64,000 bases of DNA from NCBI GenBank assembly GCA_052174495.1, contig JBQMRR010000029.1, positions 60,830 through 124,829 on the forward strand, read 5' to 3'. Positions 34,480-44,078 of the stretch are shown one piece after another (positions within the stretch are counted from its first letter, which is position 1; each line of letters begins with the position of its first letter). Both the position numbers and the translations under genes were made by a program. The notes under the pieces were generated by a model. It did no database searches, was not told where the DNA came from, and was given only the letters and a program-made list of their open reading frames with translations. This stretch comes from Arsenophonus sp052174495 (GTDB taxonomy: Bacteria; Pseudomonadota; Gammaproteobacteria; Enterobacterales; Enterobacteriaceae).

Positions 34480-34868
34480 AGGATTACAAGATTGTATTCA
34501 ACATAATTTCTATTTTTCGTAAAGGCTGCATTGATGCTAAAGCCTTTAAAAGAATTAAAGTAATTCCTGACGTTTGAAAATTCCTTTTTAGATTATGCTT
34601 CATGCGAATTTAACACCAAACGCATTAAATGTATAGAGCTAGATAATTTAATAGAAGCAGCTTTTGCAACAGTAGAAATTACAAACTTCGTACTGAAAGT
34701 CGAAGCACATAGTTGCTTTTAACCATCTTGATCGTAATCATATAAATTGGCTATATGTCACACGTTATATTTTCCATAGTATGTAACTATGACTATGACA
34801 GTCAAGCGGTTAATATGCAAGCTGCAGTTACGTGATCCTTTCCTTACCTCTAAATATGTACTTATTAA
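34480..34868 (+). pseudogene. sdhA: Dead sdhA, succinate dehydrogenase flavoprotein, C-terminal end
   Basis: In shifting frames it gives FNTKRIKCIELDNLIEAAFA near 34609-34670, matching FNTELVEALELDNLLELAYAT, then KVEAHS near 34695 (ESRGAHAR in live SdhA), an INWLYVTRYIF-like piece near 34740 (HWLCHSLYHP), and a decayed end near 34860. The N-terminal three quarters, including the FAD site, is gone, probably lost at the adjacent IS1595 remains. It is followed by dead sdhB in the normal order. Confidence 0.85.
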
Positions 34869-34904
34869 TTCGTTGTGTTAATAGTGTTGCGGAGAAATTA
34901 GATT

Positions 34905-35520
34905 ATGAAAATAAAATTTTTTATTTATTATTATAATTTAGATCTAGATAATATGCCTTGTATACAAGACTACAAGTTTAGATATAGTGAAAGGATACAT
35001 GATATGTTGCTGGATATTTTGAATGCAACTAAAAGAAAAGATCTTACTTTATAATTTTGTTGTTTTTGTAGTAAAAACATTTATGATCCTGATAGATTAA
35101 ATATGAATAGTAAAAATAGCTTGGTCTGTATTACACTATTATAAATTTATATTATGATAAAAAAGTTTGTTGTTCGGGTCCCCTTGCTAGACTTACCAGT
35201 TATTCAAGATTTAGTTGTTCATATTATTACCCAATTTACACTCAGTAAAAAATTCTCTTTATTATTAATTATGACAATAATTCATTTAATTATGAGTATT
35301 TATAGAACTCCTGCATAACTAGAAAAATTGGATTGTTTATTTGAGTGTATTCTTTGTGCTTGATGTCAACCTCATATCCAAAATTTTGCTGAAATCCGAA
35401 TAAATTTATTGATGATGGAGGTTTATTAACTGCTTATTGTTTTTAATTGATAGATCGGAATACTAAAATCGATGTTATTAAAATATAGTTGCTAGATTTA
35501 GTAAAATTCCTGTAATTAAA
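34905..35520 (+). pseudogene. sdhB: Dead sdhB, succinate dehydrogenase iron-sulfur protein
   Basis: From ATG at 34905 (MKIKFFIYYYNLDLDNMPCI) it follows SdhB: DRLNMNSKNSLVCITL near 35089-35140, LLDLPVIQDLVVHI near 35190-35230, and LDCLFECILCA near 35330-35360, which ends at an in-frame stop inside the second cluster motif (CILCACCSTSCP). The 2Fe-2S cysteine motif CREGVCGSD is degraded to CCFCSKNIYDPD. The complex II iron-sulfur subunit therefore cannot be made. Confidence 0.92.
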
Positions 35521-35775
35521 TATTACAAAAAATAAAAAATAGAAAACTTTTATTTTAAATTAATATTTATTTTATGTAGTTAAAATTACAGTAAGAGCTT
35601 TTAAGAATTGGCTGGAGGTTTTTTGAAGGCTCTTATAATAAGGAAAACTTAATAAAGCTCTGCTTTATTGATAATCATGAATAAAATACATTCAAAAAAT
35701 CTTCATTGGAAAGCATCTATATATAAAAAGTGATACTGTTAACTACGACGAAAACTAAAGCCTAAAGGGATCACA

Positions 35776-38604
35776 ATGCACAATGCCGTAATGAAGGACT
35801 GGTTAGATTCAAGTTTTTTAACTGATGCAAATCAGTCTTATATCGAACAGATTTATGAAGACTACTTAATTGACCCTAATTCCGTTAATGTAGTCTGGCG
35901 AAACTTTTTTAATAAACTAGCAGATACAAACTGCAACGGAGAATATACTCACTCTCAAATACGTAAATATTTTTGTTCCTTAGCGAAGGATTTTACATGT
36001 TATCAAACTTCAGTTACTGATTTGTCTTTAGATATGAAGCAAGTTAAAGTTCTTCAATTGATAAATGCATTTCGTTTTAGAGGATATCAAAATGCTAATC
36101 TTGATCCATTAGAGTTATTGAAACAAGAAATGCTCCCAGATTTAGATCCTGCATCTTATGATTTAACTGCTGCTGATTTTGAAAAAAACTTTAATGTTGG
36201 TTCTTTTAGAATTGACCAGGAAAAAATGAAATTAAGTGAGTTATATGCTGCATTAAAACATATTTATTGTGCTTCAATTGGTGCAGAATATATGCATATT
36301 ACTAATTCTAAAGAGAAATACTGGATCCAACAGCGCCTAGAACTGGCGACGCCGGTTAGTGAGCAATTTAGCAAACAAGAAAAGATCCGGTTCTTATTAG
36401 AATTAACCGCTGCTGAAGGATTAGAGTGCTATCTTGGAACAAAATTTCCTGGCACAAAACGTTTTTCTCTAGAAGGGGGCGATTCGCTCATTCCGATGTT
36501 AAATGATTTAATCCGTTATGCAGGCAAACAGAATACGCATGAAGTTGTATTGGGAATGGCTCATCGTGGGCGATTAAATGTTCTAATTAACATTTTAGGT
36601 AAGAGACCAAAAGAGCTGTTTAATGAGTTTTCTGATAAACATAAAGATCATTTAGGTACTGGTGATGTTAAATATCATCAGGGTTTTTCTTCTAATTTTA
36701 AAACAGAAGGTGCTTTAGTTCATTTAGCTTTAGCTTTTAATCCATCACATTTAGAAATAGTTAATCCAGTAGTAATTGGTTCTGTTCGTGCTCGTCGTGA
36801 TCGTTTAAATGAAGGTCATATTAATATGGTATTACCCATTACTATCCATGGTGATGCAGCAGTAACAGGACAGGGAGTTGTTCAGGAAATGTTGAATATG
36901 TCTCAAGCACGTGGTTATGAGGTTGGTGCTACAATGCGGATCGTGGTTAATAATCAGATAGGTTTTACCACATCCAATCCTAAAGATATACGTTCAACAC
37001 AATATTGCACTGATATTATGAAAATGGTGCAAGCACCTATTTTTCATGTTAATGGGGATGATCCAGAAGCGGTTGCTTTTGTTACTCGACTGGCATTAGA
37101 TTTTCGTAATAAATTTAAACGTGATGTAGTTATTGATTTAGTTTGTTATCGTCGCCATGGTCATAATGAAGTGGATGACCCGAGTGCTACGCAGCCAATT
37201 ATGTATCAAAAAATAAAAAAACATGCTACACCGCGTAAAATTTACGCGGATAAATTGATAGCGGAAAAAATAGTTACTACCAATGAAGTAACAGAAATGA
37301 TTAATCTTTATCGTGATAAATTAGATCACGGTGATTGTGTCGTTAATGAATGGCGACCAATGGAAACTAACTATTCAGTTTGGAAACCTTATTTAAATCA
37401 TGAGTGGAATGATGCTTACCCTGCTAAAGTTAAAAAAAAACAACTACAAAATTTAGCTAAACGGTTAAGTACTATTCCTGCAGAGATTGTTATGCATCCT
37501 CTGGTTAAAAAAATTTATAGTGATCGCCTGGCAATGGCAAATGGTAAAAAATTGTTTGATTGGGGAGGAGCAGAAACTTTAGCTTATGCAACATTAGTTG
37601 ATGAAGGGATACAGGTCCGTTTATCAGGTGAAGATGCAGGCCGAGGTACTTTTTTCCATCGTCATGCGGTTATTCATAATCAAACTAATGGTTCAGTTTA
37701 TATCCCTCTGGCTAATATACGTAAAAATCAAGGAATCTTTAATGTTTGGGATTCCGTTTTATCTGAAGAAGCAGTACTTGCCTTTGAATATGGTTATGCA
37801 TCAGCAGAGCCACGGGTTTTGACTATTTGGGAAGCTCAATTTGGTGATTTTGCTAATGTGGCGCAAGTGGTTATTGATCAGTTTATTAGCTCTGGGGAAC
37901 AGAAATGGGGACGTATGTGTGGATTAGTCATGTTGTTACCCCATGGTTATGAGGGACAAGGTCCAGAGCACTCCTCTGCCCGTTTAGAGCGTTATTTACA
38001 ATTGTGTGCGGAACAAAATATGCAAATCTGTATTCCGTCTACTCCAGCTCAAATTTATCATATGCTCCGTCGCCAGATACTGCGTAAGATGCGACGTCCA
38101 TTGATTGTTATGTCACCAAAATCATTATTGCGTCATCCTCTTGTAGTTTCTAGTTTGGATGAGTTAGCTAATAGTGAATTCCAGCTTGTAATTAGTGAAG
38201 TTGATCCAATAGATCCTAAAAAAGTTAAACGTCTCATTTTATGTTCAGGTAAAGTTTATTATGATTTACTAGAGCAACGTCGTGCAAACAAACAAAAAAA
38301 TCTTGCTATTGTTCGTATTGAACAATTATATCCATTTCCCCATAAAGTTTTAGAAACTACGCTGAAGCCTTATGCGCATGTTCGCGACTTTATTTGGTGT
38401 CAAGAGGAACCTCTTAATCAGGGTGCATGGTACTCCAGTCAGCATAATATTCGAAATGCAATTCCGAAAGGTTCATTATTAAGCTATGCGGGGCGCCCTG
38501 CATCTGCTTCACCTGCCGTAGGCTACGCGTCTGTTCATCGAGAACAGCAAAAAGAATTGGTTGATAATGCACTAAAAATAAATAAATTAAAGGATAGAAA
38601 ATGA
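35776..38604 (+). CDS. sucA: 2-oxoglutarate dehydrogenase E1 component
   Basis: Thiamine-diphosphate-dependent decarboxylase of the 2-oxoglutarate dehydrogenase complex, which converts 2-oxoglutarate to succinyl-CoA; cytosolic. The 942 residues compare with 933 in E. coli and align throughout. MHNAVMKDWLDSSFLTDANQ matches the family N-terminus, which binds E2. HGDAAVTGQGVVQE (about residue 358) and the GDDPEAV...NEVDD ThDP/Mg2+ motif (about 425-475) are intact, as is HGYEGQGPEHSSARLERYLQ (about 735). The start at 35776 is supported by AAAGGGA about 6 nt upstream. The TGA stop overlaps the sucB ATG by 4 nt, indicating coupled translation. It is first of four intact genes, downstream of dead sdhAB. 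Confidence 0.98.
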   Translation: MHNAVMKDWLDSSFLTDANQSYIEQIYEDYLIDPNSVNVVWRNFFNKLADTNCNGEYTHSQIRKYFCSLAKDFTCYQTSVTDLSLDMKQVKVLQLINAFRFRGYQNANLDPLELLKQEMLPDLDPASYDLTAADFEKNFNVGSFRIDQEKMKLSELYAALKHIYCASIGAEYMHITNSKEKYWIQQRLELATPVSEQFSKQEKIRFLLELTAAEGLECYLGTKFPGTKRFSLEGGDSLIPMLNDLIRYAGKQNTHEVVLGMAHRGRLNVLINILGKRPKELFNEFSDKHKDHLGTGDVKYHQGFSSNFKTEGALVHLALAFNPSHLEIVNPVVIGSVRARRDRLNEGHINMVLPITIHGDAAVTGQGVVQEMLNMSQARGYEVGATMRIVVNNQIGFTTSNPKDIRSTQYCTDIMKMVQAPIFHVNGDDPEAVAFVTRLALDFRNKFKRDVVIDLVCYRRHGHNEVDDPSATQPIMYQKIKKHATPRKIYADKLIAEKIVTTNEVTEMINLYRDKLDHGDCVVNEWRPMETNYSVWKPYLNHEWNDAYPAKVKKKQLQNLAKRLSTIPAEIVMHPLVKKIYSDRLAMANGKKLFDWGGAETLAYATLVDEGIQVRLSGEDAGRGTFFHRHAVIHNQTNGSVYIPLANIRKNQGIFNVWDSVLSEEAVLAFEYGYASAEPRVLTIWEAQFGDFANVAQVVIDQFISSGEQKWGRMCGLVMLLPHGYEGQGPEHSSARLERYLQLCAEQNMQICIPSTPAQIYHMLRRQILRKMRRPLIVMSPKSLLRHPLVVSSLDELANSEFQLVISEVDPIDPKKVKRLILCSGKVYYDLLEQRRANKQKNLAIVRIEQLYPFPHKVLETTLKPYAHVRDFIWCQEEPLNQGAWYSSQHNIRNAIPKGSLLSYAGRPASASPAVGYASVHREQQKELVDNALKINKLKDRK

Positions 38605-39830
38605 GTAGAATAGAAATTTTTGTTCCTGATCTTCCTGAATCTGTTGCAGATGCTGAAGTTGTAACTTGGCACAAGAAACCAGGTGATCAAGTAGAGCGTG
38701 ATGAAGTATTAGTAGAGATTGAAACGGATAAGGTTGTACTCGAAGTATCAGCAACAGATTCAGGTGTTTTAGAATCAATTTTGGAAGAAGAGGGTTCTAC
38801 TGTTCTATCTAAACAATTATTAGGTCGCCTATCTCTTAGTGAGAGTACCGGAATTTCGACTGAGGTAAAAGAGACTACTGAGTCATTAGCAGCTAAACGT
38901 CAGACTGCTAGTCTTAATAAAAAGAATAATAATGTACTAACATCTGATGTTCGTCGTTTAATTGAAGAACATGACCTAAATCCAGCGAATATTAAAGGTA
39001 GCGGTATAGGAGGGTGTATAATGCATGATGATATTGAAAAATATATTAAAAATCAATCAATAGCAAGCGAAAATATATCAATTAAGCAACAGAGTGATAT
39101 GTATACAACGACATCATCAACATCTTCTCATCGAAGAGAAAAACGTATACCGATGACGCGTTTACGTAAACGTATTACGGAACGTTTACTGGAAGTAAAA
39201 AACAGTGCGACCATGTTGACTACCTTTAATGAAGTTAATATGAAGCCTGTTTTTGATTTGCGAAAATATTATGGTAAAAGTTTTGAAAATCGACATGGTG
39301 TTCACTTGGGTTTTATGTCTTTCTATGTAAAAGCAGTTGTTGAAGCTTTAAAACGTTATCCTGAACTAAATGCATCGATTGATGGTTCAGATGTGATTTA
39401 TTATAGTTATTTTGATATTAGTATCGCTGTTTCCATACCTAGAGGTTTAGTCACCCCAGTATTACGTGATGTAGATGCACTTAGCATGGCTGAAATTGAA
39501 AAGCGTATTAAAAAGTTAGCAGTTAAAGGACGTGATGGCAAATTAACGATTAAAGAATTGACAGGCGGAAGCTTCACTATTACTAATGGTGGGATTTTTG
39601 GCTCTTTAATGTCAACTCCAATTATTAATCCTCCGCAAAGTGCAATTTTAGGTATGCATGCTATCAAAGATAGGCCGATGGCGGTTGATGGTAAAATTAA
39701 AATTTTACCAATGATGTATTTAGCGCTGTCTTATGATCACCGTTTAATTGATGGACGTGAATCAGTTAGATTTTTGGTGACAATAAAGGATATGTTGGAA
39801 GATCCAGCTCGTTTATTGTTAGATATCTAG
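38601..39830 (+). CDS. sucB: Dihydrolipoyl succinyltransferase, E2 of 2-oxoglutarate dehydrogenase
   Basis: Core subunit of the complex, moving the succinyl group from ThDP on E1 through lipoamide to CoA. 409 residues (E. coli 405). Domains in order: lipoyl domain (1-77) with the lipoylated lysine K44 in ETDKVV; a linker; the E1/E3-binding domain (about 110-145, SDVRRLIEEHDLNPANIKGS); a second linker of uneven composition; and the catalytic domain (about 180-409) with active-site H380 and D384 in YDHRLIDGRE. It overlaps sucA by ATGA and carries its ribosome binding site AAAGGA inside sucA. E3 (lpd) must come from elsewhere in the genome. Confidence 0.98.
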   Translation: MSRIEIFVPDLPESVADAEVVTWHKKPGDQVERDEVLVEIETDKVVLEVSATDSGVLESILEEEGSTVLSKQLLGRLSLSESTGISTEVKETTESLAAKRQTASLNKKNNNVLTSDVRRLIEEHDLNPANIKGSGIGGCIMHDDIEKYIKNQSIASENISIKQQSDMYTTTSSTSSHRREKRIPMTRLRKRITERLLEVKNSATMLTTFNEVNMKPVFDLRKYYGKSFENRHGVHLGFMSFYVKAVVEALKRYPELNASIDGSDVIYYSYFDISIAVSIPRGLVTPVLRDVDALSMAEIEKRIKKLAVKGRDGKLTIKELTGGSFTITNGGIFGSLMSTPIINPPQSAILGMHAIKDRPMAVDGKIKILPMMYLALSYDHRLIDGRESVRFLVTIKDMLEDPARLLLDI

Positions 39831-39962
39831 ATAATCAATCTGTAGTGAAGTTACTTATTTAGTTTAGAATAAAAGTTGATTAATTTTTATTAACCAATTT
39901 TTAAATAAAAATATATAGAGACTTGTTTTATCCCCTGTTAGGTTAATTATGGATAGAATATT

Positions 39963-41129
39963 ATGAACTTACATGAATATCAAGTAAAACAGCTATTTAC
40001 TCGTTATGGTTTGCCAGTGCCGACAGGTTATGTTTGTAAAACAGTTAAAAAGGCAGAAGATGCTACTGTAAAATTGGGCCCCAGCCCTTGGGTTGCAAAG
40101 TGTCAGGTGCATGCTGGTGGAAGAGGTAAATCAGGTGGTGTAAAAGTTCTTAGTAATCGAGATGAAGTCCGGGTATTTGCTGAAAATTGGTTAGGAAAAC
40201 GCTTAGTAACTTACCAAACTGATGCTTATGGACAGCCTGTTAATCAAATTTTAGTGGAATCAGCAACGGATATTGATAAAGAACTTTATTTAGGTGTGGT
40301 AATAGATTGTGCTATTCGACGAATTGTCTTTATTGCTTCAACTGAAGGTGGGGTTGAAATTGAAAAAGTTGCAGAACAAACACCTGAATTTATTCATAAA
40401 ACTATCATTGATCCTTTAACGGGTCCTATGCCTTATCAAGGACGTGAGCTTGCTTTTAAATTATGTTTGAGTGGTAAACAAGTTGAGCAGTTTACTAAAA
40501 TATTTATTGGATTAGCGACAATTTTTCTCGAGTGTGATTTGGTTTTAATTGAGATTAATCCCCTCGTCATCACTAAGGAAGGGAATTTAATCTGTCTGGA
40601 TGGAAAGCTTAGTATTGATAGTAATGCACTATACCGCCAAGTAAAATTACAAAAGATGCGTGATATTTTTCAGGAAGATCCTCGTGAAGTTTATGCATTA
40701 GAATGGAAATTAAACTATATTCCTTTAGATGGGAATATTGGTTGTATGGTTAATGGTGCTGGTTTAGCCATGGGAACCATGGATATGGTGAAGTTATACG
40801 GCGGAGCTCCAGCTAATTTTCTTGATGTCGGTGGTTGTACGACTAAAGAACGTATAACAGAAGCATTTAAAATTATTTTTTTTGATAAAAATATTAGAGC
40901 TGTTTTGGTTAATATTTTTGGTGGTATTGTTCGCTGCGATTTAATCGCTGATGGTATCATTGGAGCAGTTAAAGGAATTGGGGAAAAAGTTCCAGTTATT
41001 ATTCGTTTTGAAGGAAATAATGCTGAGCTAGGTGCGCAAAAGCTAGCAACTAGTGGCTTAAAGATCACTGTTGCAACCAGTTTGACTAATGCGGTAGAAA
41101 AAGCGGTAGCAGCTGCGAAGGTGAAATAA
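39963..41129 (+). CDS. sucC: Succinyl-CoA synthetase beta subunit
   Basis: ADP-forming beta subunit of the alpha2beta2 enzyme that converts succinyl-CoA to succinate with substrate-level phosphorylation. 388 residues, the same as E. coli. An N-terminal ATP-grasp domain carries HAGGRGKSGGVK (about 50-62) and LIEINPLVIT (about 196-205); the C-terminal domain carries GCMVNGAGLAMGTMD (about 260-275) and NIFGGIVRCD (about 318-327). The gap after sucB is 132 bp, so a separate promoter or RNA processing is possible. It is 3 nt from sucD. Confidence 0.98.
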   Translation: MNLHEYQVKQLFTRYGLPVPTGYVCKTVKKAEDATVKLGPSPWVAKCQVHAGGRGKSGGVKVLSNRDEVRVFAENWLGKRLVTYQTDAYGQPVNQILVESATDIDKELYLGVVIDCAIRRIVFIASTEGGVEIEKVAEQTPEFIHKTIIDPLTGPMPYQGRELAFKLCLSGKQVEQFTKIFIGLATIFLECDLVLIEINPLVITKEGNLICLDGKLSIDSNALYRQVKLQKMRDIFQEDPREVYALEWKLNYIPLDGNIGCMVNGAGLAMGTMDMVKLYGGAPANFLDVGGCTTKERITEAFKIIFFDKNIRAVLVNIFGGIVRCDLIADGIIGAVKGIGEKVPVIIRFEGNNAELGAQKLATSGLKITVATSLTNAVEKAVAAAKVK

Positions 41130-41132
41130 ATA

Positions 41133-42008
41133 ATGTCAATTTTAATTGATAAAAATACTAAAGTTATTTGCCAAGGATTTACAGGTAGTCAAGGGACTTT
41201 TCATTCAAAGCAGGCAATTGCTTATGGAACAAAAATGGTCGGTGGTATAACACCAGGTAAAGGTGGAAGAATACATTTAGGATTACCTGTTTTTAACACA
41301 GTACGCGAAGCAGTAAAAGCAACAGGTGCAACCACATCTGTAATTTATGTTCCTGCTCGTTTCTGTAAAGATTCGATCCTTGAAGCGATTAATAGTGATA
41401 TTGAACTGATTATTACCATTACAGAAGGGATTCCTACCTTAGATATGCTAACAGTAAAAGCAAAGTTAGATGAAACTTGGGTAAGAATGATAGGACCAAA
41501 CTGTCCTGGTATTATTACACCAGGTGAATGTAAGATTGGTATCCAACCTGGACATATTCATAAATCGGGTAAAGTCGGTATTGTATCACGCTCTGGTACA
41601 TTAACTTATGAAGTCGTTAAGCAGATAACTGATACAGGATTAGGGCAATCTACTTGTGTAGGTATTGGTGGTGATCCTATTCCAGGATCAAATTTTATTG
41701 ATATATTAAAACTATTTCAGACAGATCCTCAAACTGAAGTTATAGTCATGATTGGTGAAATTGGTGGGACAGCGGAGGAAGAAGCAGCTGCTTATATTAA
41801 AGAACATATAACAAAACCGGTTATTGCTTATATTGCCGGTATGACAGCACCAAAATATAAGCGTATGGGGCATGCTGGTGCGATTATTTCTGGTAAAAAA
41901 GGTACCGCAAATGAAAAGCTTTCTACTTTAGAAACGGCAGGTGTAAATACTGTTCGCAGCTTAGCTTCGATTGGTAAAGCTGTTAAAAACTTAGTAGTTA
42001 ATAAATAA
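41133..42008 (+). CDS. sucD: Succinyl-CoA synthetase alpha subunit
   Basis: Alpha subunit, binding CoA and carrying the phosphohistidine. 291 residues (E. coli 289). CoA-binding motif GFTGSQGTFHSKQAIAYGTK (about 14-33), GPNCPGIITPGECKIG (about 123-138), GIGGDPIPG (about 171-179) and the active histidine H247 in KRMGHAGAIISG. It starts 3 nt after sucC, with an AAGGTGA site inside the sucC end. No clear terminator was seen downstream; an IS256 fossil begins near 42141. Confidence 0.98.
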   Translation: MSILIDKNTKVICQGFTGSQGTFHSKQAIAYGTKMVGGITPGKGGRIHLGLPVFNTVREAVKATGATTSVIYVPARFCKDSILEAINSDIELIITITEGIPTLDMLTVKAKLDETWVRMIGPNCPGIITPGECKIGIQPGHIHKSGKVGIVSRSGTLTYEVVKQITDTGLGQSTCVGIGGDPIPGSNFIDILKLFQTDPQTEVIVMIGEIGGTAEEEAAAYIKEHITKPVIAYIAGMTAPKYKRMGHAGAIISGKKGTANEKLSTLETAGVNTVRSLASIGKAVKNLVVNK

Positions 42009-42140
42009 CTTGTTTTATAGTATGATTAGTATAACTCATTTATAGATACTGGCTTTTTATGTATAGGTCATGACTAATATTAGTTATACTTAGTTTTCAA
42101 AATTAAAAATAACATTATTTTAATTAAAAATACTATTAAT

Positions 42141-42712
42141 AGTTATACTCATTTTTAGTGTATTGGTTCTTCGAAAATGCTGCGTATGTTGCCTGATTGA
42201 TTTTCTGCATGATTTCTAAAAATAGAGAAATGATTACCATGAGAAAGTCTATCTTAAAAGTATTTAAAAAACTATATATATTACCTATAATTCCTTGTAT
42301 GAACTCATCTGTAATTATGTGTCAGGGAGCTGATAGTACCGCTGTTGAAGTTGATCTTAAAGTGATGTTGCGATAACACGTGCTAAACGTTGTTTTTTTT
42401 GATAAAAATTTCTGTTGTTATTTGTAACGATTATTCTTTACAGAGAACTATACACGAGACGGGTATGGGGGATGCTAAGATTGAAGTACCTAAGGTACAC
42501 AGAGATCGTAGTGGCAACAGAATATCCTTTACCATATCCTACTTGCTGTCGCCTTATCTAAAATATACAAAAACCTCAAAAAGATTTTAGTATACCTATA
42601 TATCTGTAAGATACCTGTAAGCCATATCCAACTGTGATTTTTAAAAAGCTCTAGGTGTTTTTTGATGAGAAAGTATAAAATCTCTCTGTCAGTTCTACGC
42701 ATCAGTAGAAGA
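42141..42712 (+). mobile_element. IS256-family element fossil, copy 8, 5' part
   Basis: This copy gives the clearest proof of family. The frame 42390-42590 contains GMGDAKIEVPKVHRDRSGNR followed by ISF and YLLSPYLKYTKT. That is the diagnostic stretch of a mutator-type (IS256) transposase (GDVEIKVPKVRDRSG..F.S.LLPPYLKR). The copy breaks off near 42712, where an inverted copy begins. Confidence 0.8.
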
Positions 42713-44078
42713 ATTATTAGAAAATCTGGTGTATAGTGGTTAGGTTATGGTCCCACACTGATCCTTCATAAAAATCTATTCTCGATCCTTAATTGGATGT
42801 TGTTTACTATTAGAGAGTCTCAGCAGCCTAAATTCCTTTAGCAGCTTAAATACCATTGAAAGATTGTTTTTCTAAAGCACAGTCTTTCTGATATCAGTTT
42901 TATAGCCTCAAACTGTCACAAAACTAACTTCATCGGATTCGCTGTTCTTAATTGACGCCAAGTGGGCTGCTGGGAAGGCATGGAATGCCAACCATTATTC
43001 TCCCCCCTTCTCCAGTTTCTTCATTGCTCAAGGATAGTATAACTTCGCTAAAAATTTTTCAACAGAGCATAAAAAGTTTTGTTGTGGGCATCGCAGTTCT
43101 CTGCTAGCTAAATCTTTCACAATTCACTCTTAATTCAGTTGCATACTTTTTTATAATGAAGCTAATGTATCAGTTATTTTATGTACCTAACAGCGTTAGT
43201 GCATTTGCGCCCAGAAATATTTTTTCATTCCATTCAAAAGCTATGGGTACTTCCTCCCATAGTAAGCATAGCTTGGGATATACGGTTAAGCTCCGCGCTA
43301 CCAGGCCATTGAAAAGCTTGACTTCAGTGTGCTTCTGATCTTGAAAAGCATTTTCGACCGTAACCAGTTTCTTACATTCATGCACTACCGCCGATATGAG
43401 CAGCAGATAAAACGATTATTTGCTTGATAGGCCGGTATGTGTCTCATCGCCAAAGAAATAAAACATAACGCATATCGCTTGAATCAAGTTGTAGGTATCA
43501 TTCTTTTTTCTATGTACTCTTCAGTCCATTGCTATTTCAGTCTGCTAATGGTAGTCTTAGAGGAGAAGAGCATACGCCTTCTTACCATGAAGGGCTCCTA
43601 GAGCTTTTTAAAATCATCACTGGATATGCCTCGCAGGTACACAGGGATGACAATAATTCTTAGATGTTTTGTACTATTCGGATAAGGCGTTAGTAATAAT
43701 TTGTTGAAGTATATTCCGTTGTCGATACAATCCTGATCTTAAGCACTTTAGTCTCAACATTCACAATAACAGTGAATATAGTTTGCTGTGATAAATAACT
43801 TGTTATGATCGACAACATTGCGCCATCCGACAGGACGGGTTTAAGAATGTTATCGCAGAAATAGCTTCAAGCTCTGCCTCAACAATAGTGTCTTATCAGC
43901 TACTTAGCACTATTATAAATAAGTTTTATGTGATAATATCTAGTTTTGCAGATATCTATAGAGGGCAGAACTTTCATGACATATCATCTCTTTTGTTATT
44001 GAAGTAATTGATTAAATCAATTAAGTAGGATATGCTAATTTTTGCGAAACTCCAAACAGCAGAAATAAGCATAACTCT
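42713..44078 (-). mobile_element. IS256-family element fossil, copy 9
   Basis: Near full-length minus-strand copy with well-kept ends (aaatctggtgtatagtgg near 42723-42740, and near 44050-44078). Open frames at 43156-43338 and 43179-43385 lie inside and are leftovers. It abuts copy 8 in opposite orientation. Confidence 0.7.

Noticed and set aside
43156..43385. Overlapping open frames on both strands
   Set aside because: Both lie inside IS256 copy 9 and neither matches the transposase frame over any length.
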